This document shows, one piece after another, positions 26,782 through 36,494 of a stretch of 64,000 bases of DNA; position 1 is the first letter of the stretch; every line of letters starts with the position of its first letter. The notes under the pieces are model-generated. The model was not told the origin of the DNA. It saw nothing but the letters and a program-made list of their open reading frames with translations, and ran no database searches. The stretch is from Pararhizobium qamdonense (GTDB taxonomy: Bacteria > Pseudomonadota > Alphaproteobacteria > Rhizobiales > Rhizobiaceae), in NCBI RefSeq assembly GCF_029277445.1, contig NZ_CP119566.1:124001-188000 (forward strand), given 5' to 3'. Made by a program: the position numbers and the translations under genes.

Positions 26782-27186
26782 ATGGCACGTGTAAAACGCG
26801 GCGTAACTTCCCACGCCAAGCATAAGAAGACACTCAAGGCAGCCAAGGGCTTCTACGGCCGCCGCAAGAATACCATCCGCGCGGCCAAGGCTGCCGTGGA
26901 TCGCTCGAAGGCTTTTGCCTATCGCGACCGCAAGGTCAACAAGCGCAACTTCCGCGCTCTCTGGATCCAGCGCATCAACGCTGCCGTTCGCGAACATGGC
27001 CTGACATACGGCCGTTTCATCGACGGTCTGTCGAAGGCTGGCATCGAAGTCGACCGCAAGGTTCTCTCCGACATGGCAATCCATGAGCCTGAAGCATTCG
27101 GCGCGCTGATCGGCGCTGCCAAGAAGGCGCTTGAATATCTCAAGGACGCAGGCACCACCAACGAGTTTGAAAGCGCGGTTCGTTAA
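26782..27186 (+). CDS. rplT: 50S ribosomal protein L20
   Basis: L20 binds 23S rRNA and is essential for early 50S assembly; in some bacteria it also represses its own operon. The 134-residue product is very basic in its N-terminal half ([18 protein letters not shown] and [14 protein letters not shown]) and has a conserved C-terminal half ([20 protein letters not shown]). AAGGAG precedes the ATG. A strong terminator follows and pheS begins about 100 bp later. Confidence 0.98.
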   Translation: MARVKRGVTSHAKHKKTLKAAKGFYGRRKNTIRAAKAAVDRSKAFAYRDRKVNKRNFRALWIQRINAAVREHGLTYGRFIDGLSKAGIEVDRKVLSDMAIHEPEAFGALIGAAKKALEYLKDAGTTNEFESAVR

Positions 27187-27223
27187 AACCAGCGCTTCCC
27201 AAGCCTTTTGGATATGAATTGGG

Positions 27224-27256
27224 AAACCCGCGCTGGCACGGCTGGCGCGGGTTTTT
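27224..27256 (+). terminator. Terminator after rplT
   Basis: AAACCCGCGC pairs perfectly with GCGCGGGTTT around a short TGGCACGGCTG loop and is followed by further T residues. It separates the L35-L20 unit from pheS. Confidence 0.9.
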
Positions 27257-27293
27257 CTTTGACCGATCACGGCAATGAACCGGGAAATGAACG

Positions 27294-28379
27294 ATGTCCG
27301 ATCTGGAAACACTGAAAGACAATCTACTGGCCGAAGTGACCGCTGCCGGTGACGAGGCGGCGATCGAAGCCGTGCGCGTCAACGCACTCGGCAAGAAGGG
27401 CTCGATCTCCGAACTCTTGAAGACGCTCGGCACGATGACGCCGGAAGAACGCCAGACGCGCGGTGCTGCGATCAACGCGCTGAAGACCGATATTTTTGCC
27501 GCCATCACCGCCCGCAAGTCCGATTTGAAGGACGCCGCGATTGCCGAGCGCCTGGCCCGCGAGACGGTCGATATCTCGCTGCCGGTGCGCTCCTCGCCGG
27601 CCGAGCGCGGCCGCATCCACCCGATCAGCCAGATCATCGACGAGATCACCGCGATCTTCGCCGACATGGGGTTCTCGATCGCCGAAGGTCCCGATATCGA
27701 GACCGACTATTACAATTTCACCGCGCTGAACTTCCCCGAAGGTCATCCGGCCCGTGAGATGCACGACACGTTCTTCTTCAATCCGGACGCAAACGGCGAG
27801 CGCAAGGTCCTGCGCACCCACACATCGCCGGTGCAGATCCGCACGATGGAAGCGCAGAAGCCGCCGATCCGCATCATCATTCCCGGCAAGACCTACCGCC
27901 AGGACAGCGACGCGACGCATTCGCCGATGTTCCATCAGGTCGAAGGCCTCGTTGTCGATACCAAGTCAAACGTCGCCAACATGCGCTGGATCCTCGAAGA
28001 ATTCTGCAAGACCTTCTTCGAGGTCGATGACGTGACGATGCGGTTTCGCCCGTCCTTCTTCCCGTTCACCGAGCCGTCCTTTGAGGTCGATATCCAGTGC
28101 GACCGCTCCTCCGGCCCGATCGTCAAGTTCGGCGAGGGCACCGACTGGATGGAAATCCTCGGCTGCGGCATGGTGCATCCGAACGTTCTGCGCGCCGGCG
28201 GGCTTGATCCCGATGTCTATCAGGGCTTTGCCTGGGGCATGGGTCTCGACCGTATCGCCATGCTGAAATACGGCATGCCGGACCTAAGAAACTTCTTCGA
28301 TGCCGACGTCCGCTGGATGAGCCATTACGGTTTCCGCCCGCTCGACATGCCGACGCTGTTTGGCGGGTTGAGCGCTTAG
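27294..28379 (+). CDS. pheS: Phenylalanyl-tRNA synthetase alpha subunit
   Basis: Catalytic subunit of the alpha2-beta2 enzyme that charges tRNA-Phe. The 361-residue product has an N-terminal coiled-coil (residues 1-95) and the class II core: motif 1 around [10 protein letters not shown], motif 2 around [18 protein letters not shown], and motif 3 at [14 protein letters not shown]. Unusually, three other genes lie between it and pheT, whereas the two subunits are normally adjacent. Confidence 0.98.
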   Translation: MSDLETLKDNLLAEVTAAGDEAAIEAVRVNALGKKGSISELLKTLGTMTPEERQTRGAAINALKTDIFAAITARKSDLKDAAIAERLARETVDISLPVRSSPAERGRIHPISQIIDEITAIFADMGFSIAEGPDIETDYYNFTALNFPEGHPAREMHDTFFFNPDANGERKVLRTHTSPVQIRTMEAQKPPIRIIIPGKTYRQDSDATHSPMFHQVEGLVVDTKSNVANMRWILEEFCKTFFEVDDVTMRFRPSFFPFTEPSFEVDIQCDRSSGPIVKFGEGTDWMEILGCGMVHPNVLRAGGLDPDVYQGFAWGMGLDRIAMLKYGMPDLRNFFDADVRWMSHYGFRPLDMPTLFGGLSA

Positions 28380-28383
28380 CGAC

Positions 28384-28620
28384 ATGCCGACCCTGCTGAT
28401 TTGGCATGGCTACAAGTTCCGCTTCTATGCTTTGGACATCGGCGAGCCGCCGCACGTTCATATCGTTAAGGACGGAAAGTCCCTGAAGATCTAGCTGAAG
28501 AGTTTGGAAGTGGCGCAGAACAAGGGATATACTGACCCGGAAATCGCACGGTTGCTTAAGGTAGCCTTGCAACATCGTGATGAATGGATAGGTGCCTGGA
28601 ATGACTTCTTTGGCCTTTGA
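28384..28620 (+). pseudogene. DUF4160 gene interrupted by an in-frame TAG
   Basis: Starting 4 nt after the pheS stop, the frame reads MPTLLIWHGYKFRFYALDIG, then EPPHVHIVKDGKSLKI, then a TAG at 28492-28494, and continues in the same frame with LKSLEVAQNKGYTDPE to a normal TGA at 28620. Family members have a Trp just here (KxWL), so the TAG is most simply a TGG-to-TAG change. Read through, the length is 77 codons plus the stop, as expected for DUF4160. No other damage is seen, so the event looks recent. DUF4160 and DUF2442 genes often occur as pairs, possibly toxin-antitoxin-like. A sequencing error is the main alternative. Confidence 0.75.
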
Positions 28621-28876
28621 AACCGATGAAATGCGGCCGGTGCGGGCCTGGTGTACGGATGGCGAAGTTCATGTCGCGCTCGCCGACGGCCGTGTCATTG
28701 CAACGCCTCTTTGGTGGTATCCCTTCCTTTCGAAGCTCAACGACAGCGAGTTAAATGACATCGAGTTGATGTACGAAGGCATCTGGTGGACTGCGGTCGA
28801 TGAGGGTATTTCGGTGAAAAGCATGTTTCTTGGTATCAAAGCCCCCGGCGCTATGGCCCCAGAAAAGGCAGCATGA
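28601..28876 (+). CDS. DUF2442 protein, partner of the DUF4160 gene
   Basis: A 91-residue protein of the DUF2442 type, with MRPVRAWCTDGEVHVALADG and the typical WYPFLSKL motif. Its start lies inside the end of the DUF4160 gene (overlap 20 bp), so its translation was probably coupled to that gene, which is now interrupted. AGGTG lies 6 bp before ATG 28601; a GTG at 28592 is an alternative. The family often has a DUF4160 neighbour; a toxin-antitoxin role is suggested but unproved. Confidence 0.75.
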   Translation: MTSLAFETDEMRPVRAWCTDGEVHVALADGRVIATPLWWYPFLSKLNDSELNDIELMYEGIWWTAVDEGISVKSMFLGIKAPGAMAPEKAA

Positions 28877-28880
28877 AGCA

Positions 28881-29300
28881 ATGACCCTTCACACAGGCGG
28901 ATGCCGCTGCGGAGCCATTCGATTCCAGGCCAGCGCAGATCCCTTTTACACCAGCTATTGCCATTGCGGCGATTGCCGGCGGGCAAGTGGTGCGCCGGTT
29001 GTCGCCTTTGTCGGTTTCTACAGCGATGACGTCACCTTTACAGGTGAAGACGCATCGACCTATGGCGAGGCCCCCGTCACGCGCAGTTTTTGCGGCACCT
29101 GCGGCGCGCCACTTGCCTATAAGGACGCGCGTCTCGGCGACCAGATCTTCATGATGCTCGGGGCCATGGATGCCCCGGAAAACTATCCGCCGACCGTGCA
29201 TGGCTACGTGCGCGAGGAACTGCCATTTTTTCATCTCGACGACGGTCTGCCCCGCATAGAGACCAATACCGTGCCGAGACCCGAAGGAGCAACTCAATGA
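28881..29300 (+). CDS. GFA/CENP-V domain protein
   Basis: A 139-residue GFA-family protein, the second in the window. Zinc-ligand motifs are [21 protein letters not shown] and [10 protein letters not shown]. It starts 4 nt after the DUF2442 stop and its own stop overlaps the pheT start as ATGA, so translation is coupled into pheT. Substrate unknown; glutathione adducts are known ligands for the family. The ribosome site for pheT (AAGGAG) lies inside this gene. Confidence 0.88.
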   Translation: MTLHTGGCRCGAIRFQASADPFYTSYCHCGDCRRASGAPVVAFVGFYSDDVTFTGEDASTYGEAPVTRSFCGTCGAPLAYKDARLGDQIFMMLGAMDAPENYPPTVHGYVREELPFFHLDDGLPRIETNTVPRPEGATQ

Positions 29301-31723
29301 AATTCACACTCTCCTGGCTGAAAGATCATCTGGAAACGGATGCCACCCTCGAACAGATCTGCGCGCGCCTGACGGCGATCGGGCTTGAGGTCGAGGAGGT
29401 CGATGACAAGGCCGCGTTCAAGCCTTTCGTGATCGCCAAGGTCGTCTCAGCGGAAAAACATCCGCAGGCTGACAAGCTGAGAGTGCTGATGGTCGATACC
29501 GGTGCTGGCGCCCCGATACAGGTCGTCTGCGGCGCTCCGAATGCGCGCGCTGGCCTGATCGGCGCCTTTGCCGCTCCCGGCGCCTATGTTCCCGGCATCG
29601 ACGTGACACTTGCCGTCGGCACCATCCGTGGCGTCGAGAGCCGTGGCATGATGTGTTCGGAAAAAGAGTTGCAGATGTCGGATAGCCATGACGGCATTAT
29701 CGACCTGCCGGAAGACGCCCCTGTTGGAACCAGCTTTGCTGCCTATGCCGGGCTTGACGATCCGATGATCGAAATCAACCTGACGCCGAACCGTCCGGAC
29801 TGCACCTCGATCTACGGTATTGCCCGCGATCTCGCCGCCTCCGGCCTCGGCACGCTGAAAGCGCCTGTTGCACCATCCTTCAAGGTCGACGGCGAGACGC
29901 CGGCCAAGGTCCGGCTCGATCTCGGCGCAGACAATCATCTCTGCCCGGGCTTTGCGCTGCGTCTCGTGCGCGGCGTCAAGAACGGCCCGAGCCCGAAATG
30001 GATGCAGCAGCGCCTGCTTGCCATCGGCCTTCGCCCGATCAATGCGCTGGTCGATGTCACCAATTACATGACCTTTGACCAGGGCCGGCCGCTGCATGTC
30101 TTCGATGCCGCCAAGGTCAAGGGTGATCTCACGGTTCGCCGTGCGGTCGAAGGCGAAAAGGTTCTGGCGCTCGATACGCGCGAATATACGCTTTCGCCGG
30201 CTAACGTGGTGATTGCCGATGAAAACGGCATCGAGTCGATCGGCGGCATCATGGGCGGTGAGCATTCCGGCTGTGACGAGAATACCACCGATGTTCTCAT
30301 CGAGTCCGCGCTCTGGGACCCGATGAACATTGCCAAGAGCGGCCGTGCATTGGGGATCATCACCGATGCGCGCTACCGCTTCGAGCGCGGCGTCGATCCT
30401 GAATATATGGTTCCCGGCCTCGAACGCGCCACCCAGCTGGTCCTCGACATCTGCGGTGGCACGGCCGCCAAGACCGATGTTGTCGGCTATGCCGGCTACA
30501 CGGCCAAGATCGTCGATTTCCCGGTTTCCGAAGTGAAGCGCCTGACGGGTCTTGAGGTCAGCGCGGAAGAGAGCATCGCGATCCTCAAGGGCCTTGGCTT
30601 TAGCGTTGCAGGCTCGGGTGAACGCGTCCAGGTCTCCGTGCCCTCCTGGCGTCCGGATGTCGATGGCAAGGCGGATTTGGTCGAAGAAGTCATGCGCATT
30701 CATGGCGTCGATAATATCAAGCCCGAGCCGATCGAAAGCCTCGGTGCGGTCAATGGCAAGATCCTGACGACGCTGCAGATCCGCACCCGGCTTGCCAAAC
30801 GGGCGCTGGCCGCGCGCGGCATGCTCGAAGCCGTCACCTGGTCGTTCATCTCCAAGGCGCAGGCCGAGCTGTTCGGCGGCGGTGCCGCAAGCCTCTCGCT
30901 GGCCAACCCGATTGCAGCCGATATGTCCGACATGCGGCCGTCGTTGCTGCCGGGCCTCTTGACCGCTGCCCAGCGCAATGCCGACAAGGGCTTTGGCGAT
31001 GTGGCGATCTTCGAGGTCTCCGGCATCTATGAGAACGACACGCCAGCCGGACAACGGCGGGTTGCCGGCGGTATCCGCCGTGGCACGGCCGCGCTTTCGG
31101 GCGCTGGCCGCTCCTGGTCGAATGCCTTTAAGGGCGGCGGCAAGCCGGTTGATGTTTTCGACGCCAAGGCCGATGCCATCGCGGTTCTGGAAGCCTGCGG
31201 CGTGCCGATGGGCAATGTCCAGTTCGAGGCCGGCGGCCCGTCCTGGTATCATCCCGGCCGCTCCGGCACGATCAAGCTCGGCCCAAAGATCGTTCTCGGT
31301 CATTTCGGCGAGTTCCATCCGAAGGTTCTGGAAGCGCTCGACGTTTCCGGCGCGCTGTGCGGCTTCGAAGTCTATGTGGACGCGATGCCCGAACCGAAGA
31401 AGAAGGCCACCCGCACCAAACCGGCGCTGGAGCTTTCGCCCTTCCAGGCCGTCAAGCGCGATTTCGCTTTCGTGGTGAACAAGTCGGTCGAAGCGGGCGC
31501 GATCCTGAAGGCTGCATCGAGCGCCGACCGCAAGCTCGTCACCGGCGTCAACGTCTTCGATATTTTCGAAGGCGCATCGGTCGGCGAAGGCAAGAAATCC
31601 GTCGCCATCGAAGTCGTCATCCAGCCGGCCGAGCGCACGCTGACCGACGAGGATTTTGACGCTCTGACGGCCAAGATCATTGCCAATGTGACGAAGAACA
31701 CCGGCGGTGTTCTGCGGGCTTGA
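29297..31723 (+). CDS. pheT: Phenylalanyl-tRNA synthetase beta subunit
   Basis: The 808-residue beta subunit, with the complete domain set. It begins with a tRNA-binding EMAP-like domain (residues about 40-150, [20 protein letters not shown]), then the B3/B4 editing domain, B5 (GVRTLEV-like region near [18 protein letters not shown]), the core domain ([17 protein letters not shown]), and the C-terminal FDX-ACB anticodon domain ([29 protein letters not shown]). The ATG overlaps the GFA gene stop. A hairpin follows 12 bp after the stop. Confidence 0.98.
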   Translation: MKFTLSWLKDHLETDATLEQICARLTAIGLEVEEVDDKAAFKPFVIAKVVSAEKHPQADKLRVLMVDTGAGAPIQVVCGAPNARAGLIGAFAAPGAYVPGIDVTLAVGTIRGVESRGMMCSEKELQMSDSHDGIIDLPEDAPVGTSFAAYAGLDDPMIEINLTPNRPDCTSIYGIARDLAASGLGTLKAPVAPSFKVDGETPAKVRLDLGADNHLCPGFALRLVRGVKNGPSPKWMQQRLLAIGLRPINALVDVTNYMTFDQGRPLHVFDAAKVKGDLTVRRAVEGEKVLALDTREYTLSPANVVIADENGIESIGGIMGGEHSGCDENTTDVLIESALWDPMNIAKSGRALGIITDARYRFERGVDPEYMVPGLERATQLVLDICGGTAAKTDVVGYAGYTAKIVDFPVSEVKRLTGLEVSAEESIAILKGLGFSVAGSGERVQVSVPSWRPDVDGKADLVEEVMRIHGVDNIKPEPIESLGAVNGKILTTLQIRTRLAKRALAARGMLEAVTWSFISKAQAELFGGGAASLSLANPIAADMSDMRPSLLPGLLTAAQRNADKGFGDVAIFEVSGIYENDTPAGQRRVAGGIRRGTAALSGAGRSWSNAFKGGGKPVDVFDAKADAIAVLEACGVPMGNVQFEAGGPSWYHPGRSGTIKLGPKIVLGHFGEFHPKVLEALDVSGALCGFEVYVDAMPEPKKKATRTKPALELSPFQAVKRDFAFVVNKSVEAGAILKAASSADRKLVTGVNVFDIFEGASVGEGKKSVAIEVVIQPAERTLTDEDFDALTAKIIANVTKNTGGVLRA

Positions 31724-31734
31724 GTATCAACATA

Positions 31735-31763
31735 TTGATAGGGGCGGGTTTTGCCCCTATCAA
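31735..31763 (+). terminator. Terminator after pheT
   Basis: TTGATAGGGG pairs perfectly with CCCCTATCAA around a CGGGTTTTG loop, 12 bp after the pheT stop. No long T run follows, so strength is moderate. Confidence 0.75.
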
Positions 31764-31856
31764 ATTCCAGTCACGGTGAGCTACCGTGTTTGTAGCGATG
31801 AATTCAAGGACAAGTCGGGTTGTTCTACAGGCTGACACGAAACAGAGAAACACATA

Positions 31857-32252
31857 ATGGGGGTTGAGGAAGCCACCCCAAGTGTATCGCGCGGTCTTTT
31901 TAGAGTTGGGACCTTCCTCGCGTTTGTCGCTTTCGTATCGTATTTTCTATGGGACATGTACAGCGAGAGCGCTGCACTCAGGCGTCTGGCGGATACGGCT
32001 AAAAACTTTCCCTATACAGAAAGGTGCGACGCCGATGGCAACTGGATTGCCACCGGACCACCTAACTGCGTTGATCTCAATGGGTATCTTTTCGTCTACG
32101 GTCCTGTCAGCAGGGCTTTTCGTAGGGCGTGTTCCGGGAAAGCAGCAACGACGCTTTTATTCGAAAAAAACAAGGTGGCTAGAACCGAAATCATTAGCGT
32201 TCAAAGGTCGTTGCAATTTAAAGCACGAACCGGTGTGAATCCGCCATGTTGA
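31857..32252 (+). CDS. Orphan membrane-anchored hypothetical protein
   Basis: A 131-residue protein with a single N-terminal transmembrane segment (VGTFLAFVAFVSYFLWDMY) and an extracytoplasmic domain of about 95 residues with four Cys (RCDADGNW, GPPNCVDL, RRACSGK and the C-terminal NPPC), which could form two disulfides. No family is recognised. The base composition is visibly less GC-rich than the flanking housekeeping genes, and non-coding sequence surrounds it. A weak AGAGAAA precedes the ATG. The gene may be strain-specific. Confidence 0.5.
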   Translation: MGVEEATPSVSRGLFRVGTFLAFVAFVSYFLWDMYSESAALRRLADTAKNFPYTERCDADGNWIATGPPNCVDLNGYLFVYGPVSRAFRRACSGKAATTLLFEKNKVARTEIISVQRSLQFKARTGVNPPC

Positions 32253-32595
32253 TCGCCTAAGAAGACGATAGCCGTTCCGAAGGGCGGCTTTTACGCAAAA
32301 TGCAACGAGACGCTTGGCACCTCTTTGCCACCACCAAAAACCGACTTGCCGCGCGCAATCGTCCGATGTAAATAACATCCATCGCGAAAAGCGACCGCCT
32401 CCCTTGAGCCGCCCATTGGCGGAGTAAACAGGTGGACGAATTGTCGTCCAGGTGGTCAAGCACACGCCATCCCTGCGCATTTCGGCGGGATCGGCCAGCG
32501 TTTCCTTGAAACCACATGCCTGACCTCCGTCAGGCCCTATCGCAAGTCATCGGCGTCTTTTTGCGCCCGCATGCCTGCGTCGATCGGATCGCGCC
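32253..32595. other. Intergenic stretch without a supported gene
   Basis: About 340 bp between the orphan membrane protein and the TetA-like gene. Short open frames on the minus strand show no family likeness and look like chance. Near 32269-32294 an AGCCG/CGGCT imperfect hairpin followed by TTTT may end transcription of the orphan gene. Otherwise nothing is seen; it may be decayed DNA. Confidence 0.5.
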
Positions 32596-33780
32596 ATGAA
32601 CAGGCCTCTCTTTGTCATTTTTACCGCCATTGTGCTGGATGCCATCGGCATCGGGCTCATCTTTCCCATTCTGCCCACGCTCCTGCAGGACGTGACCCAT
32701 ACCCAGAATGTCGCGCCTTATATCGGCACGATGACGGCGCTTTATGCCGTCATGCAGTTCATCTTTGCACCGGTTCTCGGTGCGCTCAGCGACCGGCTGG
32801 GCCGCCGGCCCGTGCTCCTGATTTCGCTTGGCGGCGCCGCCGTCAACTATCTCTTCCTTGCCTTTGCTTCCCATCTCTGGATGCTCTTCATCGGCCGCGC
32901 CATTGCCGGCCTGACGAGCGCCAATATTGCCGTGGCGATGGCCTATATCACCGACATCTCCCGCGAAGACCAACGCGCCCGCCGCTTTGGCCTGTTCAAT
33001 GCCATGTTCGGCATCGGCTTCATCATCGGCCCCGTCCTTGGTGGGGTGCTCGGGGATCATTGGCTGCGGCTGCCCTTCATTGCAGCCGCATTGTTGAACG
33101 GCTGCAATCTTCTGCTGGCATTTTTCGTGCTGCCGGAATCGCGTACATCCTCCAGAGAGAAAATTAATCTCAGTGCGCTCAATCCGCTGCGGCCGCTGCG
33201 TTGGGTGTTTTCGATGAAGAGCGTGCTGCCGGTCATCCTTATTTTTTTCATCTTCAGCGCCACCGGCGAGGCCTATGGCACCTGCTGGGCGCTCTGGGGA
33301 AGCGATATATTTCACTGGAACGGCTTGTGGATCGGCCTTTCGCTCGGCGCCTTCGGTGTCTGCCAGACGCTTTCGCAGGCATTCCTTCCCGGCCCCGCCG
33401 TGAAGCTGCTCGGCGAACGGGCGGCTATTCTGACCGGTGTCGCCGGGACCTGTATCGCGCTCATCGTCATGGCGTTTGCGACGCAGAGCTGGATGATCTT
33501 CGCGATCATGCCCATCTTCGCGCTGGGCGGCATCGGCGTGCCGGCGCTGCAGTCTCTTGCCACCCGTCAGGTGGACGAGAGCAGCCAGGGTCAATTTCAG
33601 GGCGTGCTGGCATCGGTCGTCAGCCTTGCCTCGATCGTTGCGCCGCTGGCTTTTTCAAGCTTCTATTTCGTCTTCAGGCAGGAATGGCCCGGCGCGATCT
33701 GGCTATCGGTCGTCGCCATCTACGCGCTCGGCGTGCCACTGGTGCTTGGCCTGCGGTTGAAGACGCCGGTGGTGGCGTAG
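32596..33780 (+). CDS. TetA-like MFS efflux transporter
   Basis: A 394-residue MFS protein with 12 membrane segments. Close in pattern to class A/30-type tetracycline exporters: the N-terminal FTAIVLDAIGIGLIFPILPTL, motif A GALSDRLGRRPVLL between segments 2 and 3, and GLTSANIAVAMAYITDI around segment 5. Tet-type proteins exchange a metal-tetracycline complex for a proton. No tetR-like gene is adjacent, so whether tetracycline is the true substrate is open. It may export another compound. Confidence 0.85.
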   Translation: MNRPLFVIFTAIVLDAIGIGLIFPILPTLLQDVTHTQNVAPYIGTMTALYAVMQFIFAPVLGALSDRLGRRPVLLISLGGAAVNYLFLAFASHLWMLFIGRAIAGLTSANIAVAMAYITDISREDQRARRFGLFNAMFGIGFIIGPVLGGVLGDHWLRLPFIAAALLNGCNLLLAFFVLPESRTSSREKINLSALNPLRPLRWVFSMKSVLPVILIFFIFSATGEAYGTCWALWGSDIFHWNGLWIGLSLGAFGVCQTLSQAFLPGPAVKLLGERAAILTGVAGTCIALIVMAFATQSWMIFAIMPIFALGGIGVPALQSLATRQVDESSQGQFQGVLASVVSLASIVAPLAFSSFYFVFRQEWPGAIWLSVVAIYALGVPLVLGLRLKTPVVA

Positions 33781-33799
33781 GCGGCCTCCACTCACAATC

Positions 33800-34159
33800 C
33801 TACCGGTGCAGATGATAGAGCTTATTGACGATCACCCAGCGGCCGTCGATCTTCAGGAGCGACAGGTAATCGGTGAACCGCATGCCGGCGAATTCGTCGG
33901 TGACCTTGACGAAGGCGGCGTCGCCTTCGATATCGGTGATCTCGATATCCATCAGCGGCTGGGTTCCGGGAGGGGCCGGCGGTTCGGCCAAAATGGCGGC
34001 GATGAAATCGTCACGGGACATCCATTCGACGGCACCTTCGTAATGACCGATGATCTTGGCATCCGGATGGAAAGCCTTGCGCAGCGCCGCTTCGTTGCAA
34101 AACGCCATGCCATCGACATAGAGGTGAACGACCGCGCCTATTGCCTGCTCGTCGGACAT
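33800..34159 (-). CDS. SnoaL/NTF2-like protein
   Basis: A 119-residue cone-shaped NTF2-like fold protein of the lumazine-binding/SnoaL type, with VVHLYVDGMAFCNEAALRKA at the start, FHPDAKIIGHYEGAV, and the end strand LLKIDGRWVIVNKLYHLH. Family members can be small enzymes or ligand binders; no catalytic assignment is possible. A GGGAGAGAAAC ribosome site precedes the ATG. Confidence 0.8.
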   Translation of the reverse strand: MSDEQAIGAVVHLYVDGMAFCNEAALRKAFHPDAKIIGHYEGAVEWMSRDDFIAAILAEPPAPPGTQPLMDIEITDIEGDAAFVKVTDEFAGMRFTDYLSLLKIDGRWVIVNKLYHLHR

Positions 34160-34290
34160 GTTTCTCTCCCTTGCTGACCATACAATCCTATCACGATGGC
34201 GCGGTCGAATGAAGGCAATCCGGCGCGCCGGAAACGGGTGGTTTGCCGGTTCGCTCCGGCATAGTCTCTGCTAAAACCGAGGAGCAACGG

Positions 34291-34908
34291 ATGAAAAAGC
34301 CGGGATCGATGAAAGCACTGGAGGATCTGGGACGGGCGCGGCTGTCTGAGAATTTCTTCCTGCGCGACTTCCTGCATTCGGAAATCGCCGATTTCCACGG
34401 CATGCCGAATATTCCCGACGATCCGGATCTGGCGATCGCCGCTGGAACAAAACTCTGCGAGGAGCTGCTGGAACCGCTGCAGCGGACATTCGGGCGGCTG
34501 CATATCCGCTCCGGCTACCGGTCTCGTTCGGTCAACGCATTCGGCAACCGAAACAAGCTCAACTGCTCGACCAATGCCGCGACGGCTGCCGACCATATCT
34601 GGGATATGCGCGATGCCGATGGCTGCATGGGGGCGACGGCCTGCATCGTCGTACCCTCGGTCTGGGACCGGCGCGCGGAAATTGATGGCTGGCAGCCGCT
34701 CGCCTGGTGGATCCATGACCACCTGCCCTACGCCTCGCTCTGCTTCTTCCCGAAACTGTGGGCCTTCAACATTCAGTGGCATGAACGCCCCGTCCGGCGC
34801 ATCCGCAGCTATGTCACGCCGGCCGGGCTTCTGACCAAGGCGGGCATGGACAACCATTCCGGCGATCATTCCGCATTCTACGCGGGCTTCCCGAAGCTCA
34901 AAGCTTAA
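34291..34908 (+). CDS. Hypothetical protein, possibly peptidase M15-like
   Basis: A 205-residue cytoplasmic protein without signal peptide. The stretch LSENFFLRDFLHSEIADFHG at the start, LHIRSGYRSRSVNAF near residue 75 and the later DHIWDMRD recall the peptidase M15A fold (Arg-Ser-x-Tyr-Arg and His-x-x-x-Asp), in which His and Asp bind zinc. Whether a full zinc site exists cannot be settled by eye. GAGGAG lies 7 bp before the ATG. Its stop overlaps that of the convergent acetyltransferase gene by four bases. Confidence 0.7.
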   Translation: MKKPGSMKALEDLGRARLSENFFLRDFLHSEIADFHGMPNIPDDPDLAIAAGTKLCEELLEPLQRTFGRLHIRSGYRSRSVNAFGNRNKLNCSTNAATAADHIWDMRDADGCMGATACIVVPSVWDRRAEIDGWQPLAWWIHDHLPYASLCFFPKLWAFNIQWHERPVRRIRSYVTPAGLLTKAGMDNHSGDHSAFYAGFPKLKA

Positions 34909-35348
34909 AAGCTCATCCGGTAGCGCACATGGCCATCAGCCTCGACATACTGATCATAGAGTTTGCGCGCCGTCTCGTTGCCCTCGTCGGTATGCCAATA
35001 CAGACGCGCCCAGCCGTTGGATCTCGCCTTGGTGACGAGGTCATCGAGCAGTGCTTTGCCGATTCCTTGTCCGCGTGCCGCTTCATCCAGGAACAGATCC
35101 TCCAGATAGCAGACCGGCTCCTTCACCCAGGTCGCCTCATGCACGAGGCAGATGGCGAAGCCGACCACCTGGCCATCCAGGACCGCCACCCGCATGAACA
35201 AAGGCGTTGCCGGATCGATGATCCGCGCCCAGGTGGTGGACGTCACGTCCTGCGACACGGCAACCCGGTAGAAGGCGACATAGCCTGCCCAGAGCCTGCG
35301 CCAATCGGCTTCGTCACCTGGTGCTGCGTCGCGTATTTCTATCGCCAT
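34905..35348 (-). CDS. GNAT-family N-acetyltransferase
   Basis: A 147-residue acetyltransferase. The acetyl-CoA loop is EAARGQGIGKALLDDL near residue 90, after CYLEDLFLD. The C-terminal WHTDEGNETARKLYDQY motif is typical of spermidine/amino-acid acetyltransferase-like members. The substrate is unknown. It is followed by, and convergent with, the M15-like gene and preceded on the same strand by an aldo/keto reductase (22-bp gap), so the two may form an operon. Confidence 0.9.
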   Translation of the reverse strand: MAIEIRDAAPGDEADWRRLWAGYVAFYRVAVSQDVTSTTWARIIDPATPLFMRVAVLDGQVVGFAICLVHEATWVKEPVCYLEDLFLDEAARGQGIGKALLDDLVTKARSNGWARLYWHTDEGNETARKLYDQYVEADGHVRYRMSF

Positions 35349-35370
35349 TGTCCGCCCCCTCCCGTTGCGT

Positions 35371-36321
35371 TTATTCGCTGGCTTCGTTGAGCAGCCGGAT
35401 GGCTTCGTCCGAAAGAGTGATGGAGGCTGATTTCACCAGGCTTTCCAGCTGTTTCAGGCTGGTGGCGCTGGCGATGGGCGCGGTCACGCCCTTGCGCGCC
35501 ATGATCCAGGCGAGGGCAATTTCCGCCTGCGTATTGCCGGTATCGGCGGCCACTTCGTCGAGTGCGCCCAAGATGCGCATGCCGCGTCCGTCGAGATATT
35601 TACCGACGCCACTGCCGCGCTCCGAGCCCTCCAGATCCTTGTGCGAGCGGTATTTGCCCGACAGGAAGCCACGCGCCAGGCCGAAATAGCTGATGACGCC
35701 GATCTCCTCGGCGATGCAGAGATTGCGCAGCGGCCCGTCGAAGGAAGCCCGGTCATAGAGATTGTATTCCGGCTGCAGCACATCGTAGCGCGGCAGGTTT
35801 TGATTGGCCGAAACATCGAGCGCTGCGCGTAACTGCCCGGCATTCAGATTGGAGGCGCCGGCATGGCGGATCTTGCCCTGCTGCAGGAGCTTGTCATAGG
35901 CGCCCAGCGTTTCCTCGTACGGTGTCTCGTCATCCGGCCAATGGGAGAGATAGACATCGATATGATCGGTCTGCAGGCGCCGGAGCGAATCCTCGACCGC
36001 CTGCGTGATCCACGTGGCTGACAGGCCTTTCTTCCCCGGCCCCAATTCCGATCCGACCTTGGTGATAATGACCGCCTCGTCCCGGGCGCGGCCGGACTGC
36101 TTCAGCCATTTGCCGATGATCACTTCAGATTCGCCGCCCGTATTGCCGGGAACCCAAGAGGAATAGACATCGGCTGTGTCAATGGCATTGAAGCCCGCCT
36201 CGAAAAAGGTGTCGAGCAACTGGAAGGACGTTTTTTCATCGGCGGTCCAGCCAAAGACATTGCCGCCGAAAACCAGCGGCGCGATCGGCAGGCCGGTGCG
36301 GCCAAGGGTTCGCTTTTGCAT
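35371..36321 (-). CDS. Aldo/keto reductase
   Basis: A 316-residue NADPH-dependent oxidoreductase with the TIM-barrel tetrad: Asp in AIDTADVYSS, Tyr in the same segment, Lys in VIITKVGS, and His in VYLSHWPDD. The NADP-binding end IASATSLKQLESLVKS is conserved. It resembles the YajO/Tas-like subgroup that reduces small aldehydes or ketones. The physiological substrate is not known. It starts 22 bp upstream of the acetyltransferase gene on the same strand. Confidence 0.92.
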   Translation of the reverse strand: MQKRTLGRTGLPIAPLVFGGNVFGWTADEKTSFQLLDTFFEAGFNAIDTADVYSSWVPGNTGGESEVIIGKWLKQSGRARDEAVIITKVGSELGPGKKGLSATWITQAVEDSLRRLQTDHIDVYLSHWPDDETPYEETLGAYDKLLQQGKIRHAGASNLNAGQLRAALDVSANQNLPRYDVLQPEYNLYDRASFDGPLRNLCIAEEIGVISYFGLARGFLSGKYRSHKDLEGSERGSGVGKYLDGRGMRILGALDEVAADTGNTQAEIALAWIMARKGVTAPIASATSLKQLESLVKSASITLSDEAIRLLNEASE

Positions 36322-36494
36322 GAGGTCGCTCCAGATTGTTTGGGGTCATCGCTTGGGAGGCGTGAAGTCTGCACCAAGGACATAGGCGGGGTACAGCGCT
36401 TTTACATGCCAGGCGGCGATTTTATTCCCGCGTGGACAGCTTGATAGGCACGTACCTCGCAGATACTGTGCCGCCAAAACGGAGAGGACACACC

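Noticed and set aside
29447..31318. 623-codon minus-strand frame opposite pheT
   Set aside because: Antisense to conserved synthetase domains and without any sign of a real protein.
31864..32238. Alternative 124-codon frame overlapping the orphan membrane protein
   Set aside because: It lacks a coherent membrane segment or ribosome site; the other frame has a clear transmembrane helix and Cys pattern.
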